Counted from the stretch's first letter, positions 1 to 13,500 are shown. The stretch: DNA of 64,000 nucleotides from Bugula neritina (GCA_964035545.1 OZ037767.1:25157628-25221627); one strand, 5' to 3'. Numbers and translations are program-made. The notes: generated by a model not told the origin, from the letters alone.

Positions 1-326
1 CATATCTTGCTACAATTTTCAGCAACTGGTAACCTTTTAAGTGGTATTTCTTGCATTTTCAATAATATGACTGAAAGTACATTTCCTAAGCCCATTTAGC
101 TATGAAGTTCACCAACACATTTATTTGCACAACTTGCTGCAAAAACAAGATTTTGTGCACCTTGAGAAAATCTCACACTGTTTTTCTTGCATAACTATCT
201 GAATGTGTGAGTTGGCATAAGACTTTGTCTGGTGATGGGTCAGTTTGTCTACCTGCCTCTCCTAGTATTAATGGTATAATAGGTAAAACAATGCACTAGA
301 TGTGAAATTCTCTTCCATGTTTACAG

Positions 327-1456
327 AACTCGATTCGTCACAACTTATCTTTACACAACCGATTCATGAGAATACAGAATGAGGGCGCCGGAAAGTCCTC
401 CTGGTGGGTAATCAACCCTGACGCTAAGCCCGGGAAAGCTCCAAGGCGACCGAGAGGCAATTCTATGGACAGTAAATCCATGAGCATGAAGGCGACGAGG
501 GACCGGGCTATGAAAAGAGTTCGAGAGAGAAACAGTAAAGGACTGCTGGGTAAAGACGGTACCATCAGTCCGGGTATGTTGAGGAGCATTTAGTGCAAGT
601 GTTGAACGTTACTCATGGCTCAAAGTAGTCTTTTCATGAAGGGCGTTTCCCTATAGCAATTTGCACCAAACATGCCGAAAACAAGGCAGAAATAATAGAA
701 GCCTGGTAGCTCTAAACGTGTTGTACTTCATAAACAAACCCATAATTCAATGTTGCTAAGAACTACTAAGACTTGAGTCTTGCTGTGAACCAGTTGGACT
801 GACTTTACCTACTTGTGTATGAAGGCTGGTTAACCATTTCAATAAATACCTGTGATGTTACTTTTCTCAGAATCCCATACTCTACCTCTGAAGTTACCAA
901 TGCACTCATCTTTTCCCTCTTCCACAATTTATTTTCACATAGTTGTGGTTTCTTCAAACCACTTATCTCCATAGCTTCATAGTTGTTACTATTGCAGCGT
1001 TAGTGTTACTAGTGATAGTAGTTAGTACTACTAGTTAGTACTACTAGTTAGTACTAGTAGTTAGTACTAGTAGTTAGTACTAGTAGTTAGTACTACTAAC
1101 TACTAGTACTACTAGTTAGTACTAGTAGTTAGTAGTTATTACTAGTAGTTAGTGCTGTGTTAGTAGTTAAATGAACTGACCATGTCTGTTTAAACCTGCT
1201 GCAGTATCACCTGCTCATGAATTCACCCTTTCACCTGGAGATGGCGGGTACAGGGATAGAGCCAGCAGCTTTGCCAGCAACATCAGTGGCAGAAAATCAC
1301 CAGTCTCTGATTTTGACTTGGATGCTAAGGTTGGTGGCTGTTTTTAATCAACTACTGAATATGTTACAGTAGTAGCGATAGCAGCAATAATTAAGTTGCA
1401 GTAACAGCAGTGTAGTAGTAGTAATATTAGTAGTAATAGCAATTTAGTAGTAGTAC

Positions 1457-1491
<35 letters not shown>

Positions 1492-4400
1492 ATAGTAGTA
1501 GTAATAGTAATTTAGTAGTAGTACTAGTAGTAATAGTAGTAGTAATAGTAGTAGTAGCAGCATTAGTATTAGTAGCAGCAGTAGTAGTAGTAGTACTAGT
1601 AGAACTACTATTAATTGTTGTTGTAATGATGACACTTTAAAGGCAATGACCTGTGTATTTATATTTACTCAGTGAATCATGGTTGTGTATTGTGTAGTGC
1701 AGGTGAAATTGGAGCTTATTTTTACCCGATGGCTGCGAGTTAGTAACAGTGTATTGATCCGGATATGCCTCTACTCAAACTAATACTCAACATCCACCCA
1801 AATCTTATTCATATTTTCTTGCAAAATGCTGAATTTGACCAGCTATATCATAGACATTCATATTCCTAGACTGAGACTAAAAAATGGTTGACCACTCTGT
1901 TGACATTTATGGTGTGCACAAATATACGATATACAAATCTAACTTAGATGTTGATATTCAGTGGGCCAGGGCTCATATTGATTTGTTGAAAAGCTTGATT
2001 TTACCATCTCTTATTAATATAATTCGTTTGAGTGTAGTGGCCAAATAGTTGAGCAGTGATAACTGCATTATATTATATTTTAATTTTTAATTTAACATTC
2101 TATCTGCTTTTATCAGAGAAAAATATTAATTTTATGAGCTGATTGATTAGCTTTTGACTTCTGAACATAGTTTTGGTTTTGGAATAGTTACTTTTTATTT
2201 GATTTTTTAACCAGTTTTCAAAAAATTCGTAATCTTTAGAATCTAAAGAATAATTTGGTGTGTACACTCAGTAGTTATACCTCAGTCTAAGGTGTATTCA
2301 GACAGGGGTATTTAGGATCTTAGTATATGGTGGTAACATTAAGTATTAGTATGTGAGTGTTGTTCAATCAATGGCTGCACAATTATCTACTTCAACACCT
2401 TATCATCCTGTCTTTGGTACAATTCTAATTTATATCCAGTATAAATGCACTGCGCCATTATTTAATTTTGTTTGAAAATTAAAGGAATTAGATTTGCTGA
2501 AGTTGGTAATGGAGTTCAATATTGTGGTATATTTTCCTGTAAAGGAAATACCCACGTGGTCACTAATATTTTCCATATCTTCCTATATGCTACTACTTTT
2601 AAATACCCTTCAGTCTTCATACGTTCAAAACATGGTTTCTTAATTCACTGGGCCTCAGAAAAGTAGGTTATACCATCATTACAGTCTATATCTACGCTTG
2701 AATGTTCACTGTTTAGCTTAAACTCTATATTTCCTTTACTGTAAAATATATTTGGCCATGTTTCTCACAAATTTAGAGCTGTGTTCATTAATCTAGAGTT
2801 TGAGGGCTTCACTGGTGTTCATTTGCTACTTTGTCTCAGTTGTCACCTTATGGCTCTGAAAACCGTCTGGAGTTTGAATATTCAATGGATACGAGTGGCA
2901 AGCTGCCAGATGAACTGGAGTTGCTGGGCATCAACTTCCCCAACCTGCAGTCTGGCAGTCTGCTGGATGAGCTGGAGGAGACGAATGAGCCGTACAATGA
3001 TCCTGGATCCAGTGGCTTGCCTCCACACAATGTGTTCGGTGGTAAACCTTGTAAGTTACCTGCATTTACCTGTAATTTAAACTCAACCAGTATGTCACTG
3101 CTTTTCTATACTATGTAGGTGTCTAAATGCTTATACAGTGGAGCATGTTATGTGTTAGTTAGTTAGAGCAATAATATAAACAAAAGTTTCAGTTTTTTTC
3201 CACGCAGGCTATCATGTGGAGATAAACAAAAGGATTTGTTATTTTCTTACTCTGATCTTGCATGTTTTACCTGGCTGTTGCGGGTTTGCCAGTGACTTGT
3301 TTTGTGACTGAAGTTTCCTCCGGGCATGCTCAGAGAGTCCTATTTGAAGCTCAGTAGTCATGAAACCGTACGAAGCCAAGAACACCTCATTATGTGTCAT
3401 GGAAAGAAAGATTAATGGACTGCTCAATTAACTCAAAACAACTTCTATGTTTTGTTAATGCCAATAGCAAAGGTGTTCTACACAGTGTGCATATGCGTAG
3501 TATTTAGTATGATGTATAGATACGTGCTTACATATACTACATATGTACATATATACACACACACACATACGTACATATATGCCTTCATTTTAACACGCAG
3601 ACACCAAACAACTGGTTGCACTTGTTTTGCTTCATTTTACAGACAGTACATATCTACAAATTAATGAAGGTGGTGCCACGTATAGCAACCCGCCTCCCCC
3701 ACCTTACCCAGACCAGCAGCAGTATAACCAGGCACCAGTCTCCAACCCCCAACTGGTATGTCAGTTCTCTCACCATCTAGTTGTAGTATATCAGTTGTCT
3801 CACTATCTAGTTGTAGTATATCAGTTCTCTCACTATCTAGTTGTAGTGTATCAGTTCCCTCACCATCTAGTTGTAGTGTATCAGTTCCCTCACCATCTAG
3901 TTGTAGTATATCAGTTCCCTCACCATCTAGTTGTAGTATATCAGTTCTCTCACTATCTAGTTGTAGTATATTAGTTCTCTCACTATCTAGTTGTAGTATA
4001 TCAGTTCTCTCACTATCTAGTTGTAGTATATCAGTTCCCTCACCATCTAGTTGTAGTATATTAGTTCTCTCACAATCTAGTTGTAGTATATCAGTTCTCT
4101 CACTATCTAGTTGTAGTATATTAGTTCTCTCACTATCTAGTTGTAGTATATTAGTTCCCTCACCATCTAGTTGTAGTATATCAGTTGTCTCACTATCTAG
4201 TTGTAGTATATCAGTTCTCTCACAATCTAGTTGTAGTATATCAGTTGTCTCACTATCTAGTTGTAGTATATTAGTTCTCTCACAATCTAGTTGTAGTATA
4301 TCAGTTCTCTCACTATCTAGTTGTAGTATATCAGTTCTCTCACAATATAGTTGCATTCCAATCTTAGCATAAGTAGGAATTTTTATTAAATTTAAAAAAA

Positions 4401-7400
4401 TAGTCATGGTTAGGGAAAGAGCTTATGATTTAAAAGTGAAAATAGTCTTCATTGGTGTTGAAAATGCATTTGAAAGCATTAACCTGCATTTGCATTGTCA
4501 AGAAAAATAATATATTATTTGTTATTTATGTCTCTTTAAAACTGATAATAACCAGTCAATTTTATTTTCAAAACTCATTCTCCTTCTGTGATGAAATTGG
4601 TGTTTTCATAACTGTTGTAGAAGTAGATGTGTGTTTGTGCAGTGTTGTATATCTTGTGGTACCTCTCATAGCCCTAGCACCTCTGCTATCTCATCTTTCT
4701 AATTTTACACCTCATTAACCTCCAATTTCGTTCCGCCCTGGAACCATGCTTGACTTGGCCCCCTTTTTACTGCTAATAAAGAGTTCTGTAACCTGTTTAT
4801 GAGACTGGAGAGTTGCCTTTCTGTCCACAGTTTTAGTCATTGTCCATAGTACTTTCACCACTATTTGATCAGCACCACTGTCCTTACCCAGTGGTGTTTA
4901 TAATTATTGTTGATACTTATTTCACTCAACCTTTGGGTAAAGTATAGCCATGGAATTAATTGATGCCTGACTCTATTTATACTTCTGCAGAAGATAGTAT
5001 ATACCACACATATTCGTCTATATGTATTTTAACCTGAATGCAGAACATGCAGAACAGATATAAAGACCCTATGATAACAAGCTACGCAGGCAGCGGTGGT
5101 AACAGTAACAACAACACACTCAGTCCTAGTCTACTACCCAGAGTGCCCCAGTATGTCACAAGGTACAGCAACGGTGTTGTGGGAACACAGAATGCCTCGG
5201 CACCACAACAGCAGCAGCAGCAGCAAAGGGTAAGTGTCTGACATGTAGAGAATACACCATCATTAGTAGGGTGATGTTTTTTTATTATATAACTGCTATA
5301 GCATCTTTCAACTGCAACATTACAGCATGGTTAGTAGCTTTTATTGTTGTATTGTTTACCGATGGCTTGAGGTTTAAAAGGGAATACAGCCAATAAATGA
5401 GATGGGGTGGGGGTTAGACTTCTTTCTATACAACTATCGAACTATCCTATCTCTCTATTTTCACAGTTCATTTATAATACACATACAAGTAGTGTTCGTG
5501 TTGAACAGACAACTCTCAGGCAGTTATCAGGATACTTTCTTATTTAATAATAAAATGTTAGCTGGCCACAGACTCTACAACTGATGTTATCAGTGGGCAC
5601 CATTACAGTTATTTTATTGTATCAACTCCAGTTTAGCTGTCCTAGCACTATTAGGTGTGGTGCGTAGACTTTAATAGTAATACTTTTATAATATAACCTT
5701 TTGTGTGGAGCTCTGCAGGCTGAATGCAATCAGGCTGGCTTATTTATAGAAGATAGCCCTATCCATCTTGGTATTATGATTATGCAATCAATTGGAATTG
5801 AATCCTCATAGGAAAACAAATACTAATTCAATCACAAACTTGGTCAAACACAGTTAAGATACTAATCATACAGATATATAGTTAGACACTTAAACCTATC
5901 CTTAAAACAAATGAACTTCATATTGTAGCCTGACAATGTATTTACACATTAACAAATAAATTAATCTATAAGTCTTCATCACTGGCAAAGGCTGTGTCAT
6001 TAGCTTGGCAACGGTATTGTTTGCCATCCAAGGAATCAATGGCTTTGCATATGGAATAATTATTTCAAGAAGATAGTAATTGTTTAGTCTGCTGATGGAT
6101 AGTGGTTCAGGCTTGTAGACTATAATAAGAGGAATTAAATGCATTAGAGTGTAATGCATTGTGATTTAGTTAGTCAAACTGAAGTTATTTTTAAATTTTG
6201 AGTCAGTTCTTTTGGATGAAGTTAATTTCTGAGTAAGCATAGCTTGTGTGTTTAGGTGATACCGAGTTCAATACGGGCGGCTCTCAGCGCCAACACCCCC
6301 ATGTCCAGATCCAACCAGATATCTCCTTCTCTGAAGAAAAGTGCACCAATACTCACTTCCCAACTGTTAGACTACACACCCCCACAGCAGCAGCAACAAC
6401 AACAACAACAACAGCAGCAGCAGCAGCCAAATATGTATAACCTCAATCAACCTCAGGTATCTGCTGCAATCTTGTCAGAAAGAAATTGTCTCTCCGTGTT
6501 ATTGTGACTCTGGTGTATGACTGCATGTGTGGTTACAGCTCAGCATATGTGTGTAGTGTGTGGTGGTTGGTCAGAGATGTGTGTAGTGTGTGGTGGTTGG
6601 TTAGAGAGGTGTGTAGTGTGTGGTGGTTGGTCAGAGATGTGTGTGTAGTGTGTGGTGATTGGTTAGAGATGTGTGTAGTGTGTGATGATTGGTCAGAGAT
6701 GTGTGGCAGCATCTGGCAGCACTTGCTCTTAGCCTAGGGCCACACGGTGCGTATTTTCGCATGCGAAAATTGAAATCACAAGTAGCAAAGGTGTCCACTG
6801 TGCGCGTTGAGAAAACCTTCGCACTTGTCGCTCTGCATTTTCAACGCAAGTGCGAATCGTCTCTGTCGTCGTCACCTAATTGGCTGGTAGCTATTCAGCG
6901 AGCCCAATTTCTTTATTTAGTGCTATATTCCAGTAAATTGCGCTTTAGAGTGCGATTTAAAAATGAAAGCTTTATTTATCACGCATCACTGACGCTACAG
7001 TGGACACCTTTGCTACCCGTGATTTTAATTTTCGCATGCGAAAATACGCACAGTGTGGCCCTAGGCTTAGTTTCACATTTTCTTATCTAACATTTTCTGC
7101 ATAGCTATTTGCATAACGTGTTGTCACGGTGACACCCAGGTAATGAACCAATCAAGACAGCAGCAGCAGTTGTCTTATGGCCAATTTGGGAGTGACTTGG
7201 GAGGACAAAATAGACAGGATCAGGACCCCTCTGCCTGCTACATGCCCAACAACCCTCCTCTCAACTATTTCCCCAACGACTTGGATCTCGACACAGTTCC
7301 TGATTTTCTAACATGTGATGTGGAAGAGGTTAGGATGTTCATTTTATTTTAATTTGCAATTGTTCTCACCCAGACTTTAGCTCAAAATATGCTCAGTAGC

Positions 7401-9357
7401 ATCTTAAATTATTATTTGACTAATTAGAGCGTAGTTTATTCAGTAAAATCAAATCAAACAGCAGATTATTGTTGGACAATTTTCTTGCCAAGTTTTTTAG
7501 CAGTATATAATGGTAGCTGTGAGGTGAGGTTGGCTATAGCCATTACCGTATTATGCAATCTGATTCAAGCCAAATAACTAGTTTAGCCAGTCTCAATTCA
7601 ATTTCATTTTGTGATGAATACTTCCCATTTAATTTAAGCTAAATGCTGGAAACCGAAAACCCCCCCCCCTATGAGCTCTTTTTTACATGGAAAATTATCT
7701 TAAATTAAGGTTTTGAAGGTCCCACTAGCAAAGGGAAGTAAAATACGTTAGACTCAAACTAATACACATTCTTACATTAGTTGACTAAATCTAGAATCAA
7801 AACCCATTTTTGTGGAATCTCTCTCATCTTATATAGATGTAAACAATAGGTCAGTTTTCAAATTGAATTATCTATTATCTCAGTCTCAAAATAAATCCAA
7901 AGTTGACTGCAACTAGGAACTCGCAACTGAAGAATTTAAGTTTCGTAAATGATGTGGTGGATATAAATCATCATCCATAAAAACCCTTGGCTTATTCTAT
8001 TTTTTAGTAAAATTTCAAGAAATGTCAACATATCATTGCGACGAAAAAATGCTATTTTTCAATTTTGGTGGCATAAAAATAAGTTTGACAGTCAAGTTTT
8101 TTAAGTCATGTTTTTGGTTGCAGTTCAATTATCATATAGCGACATATTTTATATACCGCAACGCAAATTTGTTCTCCTGGAGTTAGAGCATAAAACACCG
8201 AAATTATTATAGCTTATTATAATCTTTTATACCTACATATATTATATATTTGTGTGTTATAGTTCCATGCAGCTTTTTAGCTATGCGGCTGCATTTATTA
8301 AAGCAATTTAAAAAAATTCATATATTCTGTTCAAACTTGAACTACTTGTAAACATTGGGCTTTGATGTTTAATTAACCTTATAAAGCCAAACCAGAGATA
8401 TTGGCCCTGGCATTATTAGCCAAGGCGATCTGCTAGCTACGGATGAGCGTATAAATTGGTATTGCAGAGAGTTGATGGAGGCTGACTTTTCCGCAATAAC
8501 ATAAATATTCTCAGCAGGTGTTAATTATTGCTTGCTTTGGTGTAAATGGGGTTTAGTGATAAAAGGCTTTTCAAACTTCAAGTAGGCTATTTTACTTCAA
8601 TTTAAACCACGCGATATCTTTCTTTCATTGGACCAGGTTAGTGGTCATCTGTAAAAGTTATGTAATACTACTTCACACATTTTGATAAGCTCACGGACTC
8701 AGACTGATATCTGGTTGTATAACCTCCCGGACTTCTCAGCATTACATAAGCTAATGTGCTCTGCTCTACATAACAAGCAAAGGAGAGAAATTTTGCCAGA
8801 CTTCGAACTCTGTATATTTTCCACCTATCAATGGACTTTTTTGGTGTCATGAAAGTAAAAGAAAAGAATGTTTTCTTTTTCCGTCCCAAAATAAACTTTG
8901 CACAATTTAATCAAATGTATGCTGCTTGACCAGCAGGTGAGCAGAACTGTTTTTGTATGCTGGTAATGAAAAAAATTGAGAAAAGCCTGTGTTCTAGATT
9001 AAAAATGTAACAAAAGAAGTTATGTTATAGCAAGAATTTTAACCCCACCCCAAACTAAAATTTAAGAACTTGAGACTATTTTAATTTCTGCACTACTCCT
9101 CCTAAGTGCACCGGACTCCAAGGCAATATTGACACTAGGCTAGTCTCACCCATTTACTCAGGAAATGAGATGTGTCATTTCTTAACTCTATTCTGCAGAT
9201 TATACAACGTGAACTCCAGATGGATGGAGGACAGCTTGATGTTTCAGGATTTGATGGCTACAGCACGTTACAGCAACAGCAGCAGCAACAACAGCAACAG
9301 CAATCTAGTGGCAGCAACCAGTCTGGTCAAGCTAATCTTGGTATAGGCATGTCGTAG
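327..9357 (+). CDS. FOXO: FOXO forkhead transcription factor (5' end outside window)
   Basis: FOXO factors bind DNA in the nucleus and are exported after insulin/AKT phosphorylation. Eight coding exons fit in phase: 327-573, 1205-1329, 2840-3050, 3643-3755, 5044-5229, 6256-6456, 7140-7328, 9199-9357 (TAG), giving 476 residues. The first visible exon opens inside the forkhead domain at NSIRHNLSLHNRFMRIQNEG, followed by SSWWVINPDAKPGKAPRRPR. The break before NSIRHNL matches the intron position I recall in vertebrate FOXO genes. RPRGNSMD fits the second AKT site (RxRxxS) and RDRASSFASNISGR fits the third; the first would lie upstream of the window. The C-terminal transactivation block reads NDLDLDTVPDFLTCDVEE then IIQRELQMDGGQLDVSGFD, split by the last intron. 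Polyglutamine tracts of 7, 14 and 11 residues, in mixed CAG/CAA codons, lie in three different exons. The region between is low-complexity (N, S, Q, P). Family assignment is very secure; individual splice sites are predictions. Confidence 0.95.
1003..1168. repeat. TAGTAC/TAGT cryptic simple repeat in a FOXO intron
   Basis: Irregular repetition of TAG, TAC and ACTAGTAGT units in the first visible FOXO intron. The unit is partly self-complementary (ACTAGT, AGTACT), so it can fold locally. No coding potential. Confidence 0.8.
1364..1610. repeat. (TAG)n trinucleotide repeat in a FOXO intron
   Basis: Long interrupted AGT/TAG trinucleotide run, with a pure core near 1450-1500 and interruptions by AAT and CAG. 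It starts about 35 bases after the putative splice donor at 1330. Confidence 0.9.
3756..4354. repeat. 30-bp minisatellite starting at a FOXO splice donor
   Basis: About 20 head-to-tail copies of a 30-bp unit, of the form TATCAGTTCTCTCACTATCTAG followed by TTGTAGTA. Variation is limited to a few positions (TTCTCTC, TTCCCTC, TTGTCTC; CACTAT, CACCAT, CACAAT; ATCAG, ATTAG). The first copy begins with the donor of FOXO exon 3643-3755. Because 30 is divisible by 3, long open frames arise on both strands, but they are only the repeat translated. Confidence 0.95.
6549..6703. repeat. 30-bp G/T-rich minisatellite in a FOXO intron
   Basis: About five tandem copies of a 30-bp unit with core GTGTAGTGTGTGGTGGTTGG and tail TCAGAGATGT. 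It lies immediately upstream of the inverted-repeat element at 6732. Confidence 0.85.
6732..7066. mobile_element. Harbinger-like MITE with TTA target duplication
   Basis: A 335-bp element bounded by inverted repeats of about 73 bp (6732-6804 and 6994-7066) with only a handful of mismatches. The ends are GCCTAGGGCCACAC and its complement, and each arm holds the palindrome TTTTCGCATGCGAAAA. The flanks carry the same TTA at 6729-6731 and 7067-7069, a 3-bp duplication typical of PIF/Harbinger elements. The element has no transposase, so it is non-autonomous. It sits in the FOXO intron 6457-7139, only 73 bp from the next acceptor. Local GC content is higher than in the surrounding intron. Confidence 0.85.
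7329..9198 (+). other. Last FOXO intron, no gene seen
   Basis: A 1.87-kb intron separating the two halves of the FOXO transactivation block. It contains a C-homopolymer near 7661-7670 and AT-rich unique sequence. A 73-codon open frame on the minus strand (8668-8889) has no recognisable domain and no splice partners. Nothing else is supported. Confidence 0.6.
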
Positions 9358-10520
9358 GCTGCCATAGACGCACTACTTACTGTCACAACTCTTAGGAAAA
9401 GTTGGCCTTCCTCAGCAGTTCGAACCTAGACTAAGTTCCTGTCATGAGAATTGGCTGTGTTGGAGACTTGGCTGTGTTAGATGGCACTGAGTAAAAATAA
9501 CCTGACGTTTGAGTTGAACACTTGCTCAGAAAGTCATTTGTAAATTTTTTGCATTGCCTGCATTATATCCACATTTCAAGGTTGTGTTTATTTTCGTTCA
9601 TATCATACAACTCTTATTTTGAGCATTTTTCTTACTTTATCACGCCAGATCCTTTTTCTCTTCAATCTCCTTTGCTTAGTTTACGTACCACGGCACAAAT
9701 GCATTTGTTGTATTGTAATGTTGAGCCTCTATGTAGCTGTCCTACCTCTCGGTTTAGTTGTGTAAATACCTTCAGCCGTATAACTGGTCTACCTTAAAGT
9801 AATATTCATTTCTAGGTAAAACTCATTGCTGCAGCACATACTATTGTGCATTGCTGTTGTATATAAGTTATAATTAATTGTATGCTGTACATTGTCTCTT
9901 GACATGGTATCTTCAACTTTTCTAGTGAATTAATCGTCTCTTAAATTATGTGATACGTTATATTTGAATATTTTGTGAAACTTTTCATTCAACTACTACT
10001 TGACTGATCATCAAAGCACTCCAGCCATGCTATATGTGAGCATTTTCAAACTCTGCTTGCAGTCCACCAATGTTTGTAATGCTAGTTGGTGTTTGTGGCC
10101 CTCACTAGCGGTGTATATTGGTGAGCCGTGTCTATAAGCACATGTGTTCTAGCACAGTAACGTTAGTTCTACAGTGCACCTAGTTCTACAGTGCACCGTG
10201 TCTAGCAGAGAATATTTTGGAATTTGAATTGTGTGATCACGTGAGTTTTGTTTTTCAACGCCCACCAAGAGTTATATATATGCTGGCATCATTTGATTAA
10301 TTCAAATTAAACACCTCAGAATGACTATAATTTTTAGTGTTTTACATGTAATAAGATTTCTGTGCTAATATCCAGAACTGTTGCTCGTCTATTATATCTT
10401 ATCTTTATATTCATATGTTTTTAATAATTATATATGTCTATATCAATTTGGGATTTATATTATAAATTTATAATGATTTTATCAAGTTGACAAAAATAAA
10501 TTTATACATCACATAATCAT
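9358..10520 (+). other. Probable FOXO 3' UTR
   Basis: Sequence after the FOXO stop codon. It is AT-rich with stops in all frames apart from a meaningless 91-codon frame at 9522-9797. It ends near the first good polyadenylation hexamer at 10495. Confidence 0.5.
10495..10500 (+). terminator. Candidate FOXO polyadenylation signal (AATAAA)
   Basis: AATAAA about 1.14 kb after the FOXO stop, within very AT-rich DNA. This implies a 3' UTR of about 1.15 kb. Other hexamers may be used. Confidence 0.45.
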
Positions 10521-13500
10521 TATTGCTGTGGAGATTTGTGAGATCATTTTGAAAACTTTTAGGGGCATTGTCCTGTGACCATATATTTAATGTACGGATG
10601 ATACACACAATTAATTTTGTCTGGGCATATAAATCACATGTTAGAAGTGAGATTGTGTTAGATGACCGGTTTCAGCTGCAGGTTTCTTGGTAATTACAAG
10701 GAAGACCTCTAATTTTCCTCCTGTTTCACAGTAGTAGTGAAGTAGGTGTGTCTGTTTTCTGGCATCAAGTAATTTGGTGGACTTTGATACCCGTGTAAAT
10801 TCAAGTTAAAATGATATATTTTCTGGTCTGCAGTGAGCTCAGAGTCTGTAAGCTCGGCCCAGGTTATTTGTAAGCTTGCAGGATACTAGGATCACAACAT
10901 ATTTCGGATAATTATACTGTGAGCCTAAATAAGAGTTAGTATAGGGTTAACAACTATCCAGCTCGTGCTATCAATCCTATATTCCTACTATAGCATTTAA
11001 CTCCTGTTGCGAGTTCATGAATTGCCGGAAAATCTCCCTTCTATTGGAACAGACTGAGGCAGCAGGAAACAGTTTCTTGGAATTATTTGTTGAAATTTAA
11101 TTTCACCATTTGCAAGGAGAGTTAAATTTGTTGAACTGTTCTGTATTGGAACTCCAAAATACAAGTTTCCAGCTTCAATGATACAATGATTAGTATATGC
11201 AATTAATATCCCATGCTGCTCTGCGATAGTTCTGAAAGTTCATAGAGTGCTTATGCACTCAGAACTAGTAAATGCAAATAATGCTTAAGAAGTATTATTC
11301 ATACCAGCTGAGTTTTCACAGTCCAATATTACTTTCATTACAGTAGTAGTATAAGCTGTAGTATTTCAATACAAACATCACCATCGTTTTCTAGTGAATC
11401 AGAAGTGCAACAGCATTAGCCATGGGTCAGTACTGTCAACTGAAAATAGCATTTGAATGATTGGACAATTTCTACTGAGGTATTTGTTTACGATGTTTTC
11501 TTACACATTAATCTACCTCAAAGTATTGGGTCATTAATATGAAAGCTTATTGGCTGAGTTTACTGATACACTTTTCCTAATGTCTTTGAAGCACATAGGA
11601 GGTGACACTTAATAAATATCCTAGGTTTGGTGCCAAATACAACTTTGGATAATGACAAACTAAGAGCTGATTTTATATACTGATCTTTCAATATCTCTTT
11701 GAATGCTATCTAGTATTTGCAGTTCATACTGTCAATTAATCTATAATAATTTATGATTGTCCGTGCTTCTTGCATCATTTAATATTTACATTTGGTTAGA
11801 ATATAAGGATGGCTATATAAATGGATTACAATTACTGCACGGATGATTGTGGAAGGCATTGGAACTACACGAAGACAGTTTGGAAGTTTATTAACACAAT
11901 TACCTCTTATAGCTAGTAACCTTCATCTCGAGTACCCACATGTATATAAAACTTGCTATCACTTATCTACCTGCCCTTCAGTTGACACTGCCATTGGTTA
12001 CTAATAGTAGTAAGATGTTATCAAGTGCAATATTGTCCCATCATTTAAAACACAACATTGATGCAACATTTTATTAACATGACTAATAATTTCAGTGTTA
12101 GTACTGGGGCACCTGTTCATAGATGCTGTAACTTGTTGTTTAGTACAAGAAACATAAATGTATGAGGAAAAAAATAAAGACATCTTATTTGAAATTGAGA
12201 TAATTGCAGACAAGATCAGCTAGGAGTATATAAAAGCTAAAGTAACAATATGATTTGACTATGGCCATTTCTAGTCTATATACATTGAAGTTACATAAAT
12301 CAGTACATGTGCACTTGTTATATATACACCTTTACCACCTTTCTTTTATGTGTACACCAATAAATTGCCTGCACGTAGTTATTTATATCTGCCATTTCAC
12401 TATATCAATTTAAACTATATCGTACTACAGTTGAACTCAGCACCTTGCAATGATTCACTCCCATATGATGAGCTTATGTTTATACATGATATGAGTAAAG
12501 ATGGTTGCTGTTGACAATTCAGGATGCATACAGGGAAATATGTCGCAATATTTACTTGTGATACTAACATGCATTACATACACTTTGCTGGGACCATAAG
12601 AATCCTAATTCTAAGAAACCATTGTGTAGCTAACTTACTATATTTACTGATACTACAGCTATTATCACCACGAGTGGAGTTTACTCAACCAGTTCCTGGA
12701 TTAAAAGTAAACGAATGATTTTGATTCACTGTAACGGGAGTAAAGCATTGTTAAAGCAGTATTATTCATTTATAACCTTAACTGACTCAATACAATTTAT
12801 TGCATTAGAGTAAATTGGGTCACGCAGCTCAAACAATGACGAAATACTTGTTTTATACACCCCAGGATACAGTATTCATTACTTATGTACACTGCAAGGT
12901 GTACAGGGAGTTGTGATATGCTAGAAGTTAGAGTCTTGCCTATATGTCCAGCTGACCTTATAAGAATGTGTGATTGGATAAAATATGTTTCTTATAGTAA
13001 ATTATAAACGAAAAATGTACCCTGTGAAAGCATCATGTACTTTGATGAAAAACAATCGGCTAAGTGTGAGTTGAATTTCAGGTTCTAGCTCCATTTCTTA
13101 ATTCACACATAATAGATTTCTACCCAAACATTATGAAGCTCCTGTTTTACCCATCTCTAATCATTACATAACAGACAAGCTGTTTTACAATTACCACTTT
13201 GATGAACAATTTTAGAAAATATGTGATTGAGTACTAGTGCTTTAGGATACAGAGTTGTGCCCCCCACTTGAACAAACTAATTAGCTGCTGTGAGACTGAT
13301 GATATCTACCATATGGAAGTTAGCAAAACGTATTAATAGATAAAAAGCTGTTCAAAGTTACTTAGGCTCGTTGTAACTTCATTACAAACCAAATTTTTGT
13401 AGGAACTACTAGTAAATATCTTGATTTCAACTGTAACCTAAACAATACTAAAATTGTACAATAGTAAAAAGTTTTTGTGTCAACATTTGACATCGTGTAC

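Noticed and set aside
3661-4407. Long open frames on both strands (up to 248 codons) across the FOXO intron minisatellite
   Set aside because: The repeat unit is 30 bp, so any stop-free frame stays open throughout the array; the predicted peptide is only a 10-residue repeat and the array lies in an intron.
6689-7090. 133-codon open frame in a FOXO intron
   Set aside because: It runs across the non-autonomous inverted-repeat element and its flanks; no transposase similarity and no splice support.
8668-8889. Minus-strand 73-codon frame in the last FOXO intron
   Set aside because: No domain, no splice partner and no polyadenylation signal; expected by chance.
9522-9797. 91-codon frame after the FOXO stop
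   Set aside because: Lies in the probable 3' UTR and has cysteine/phenylalanine-rich composition typical of translated AT-rich non-coding DNA.
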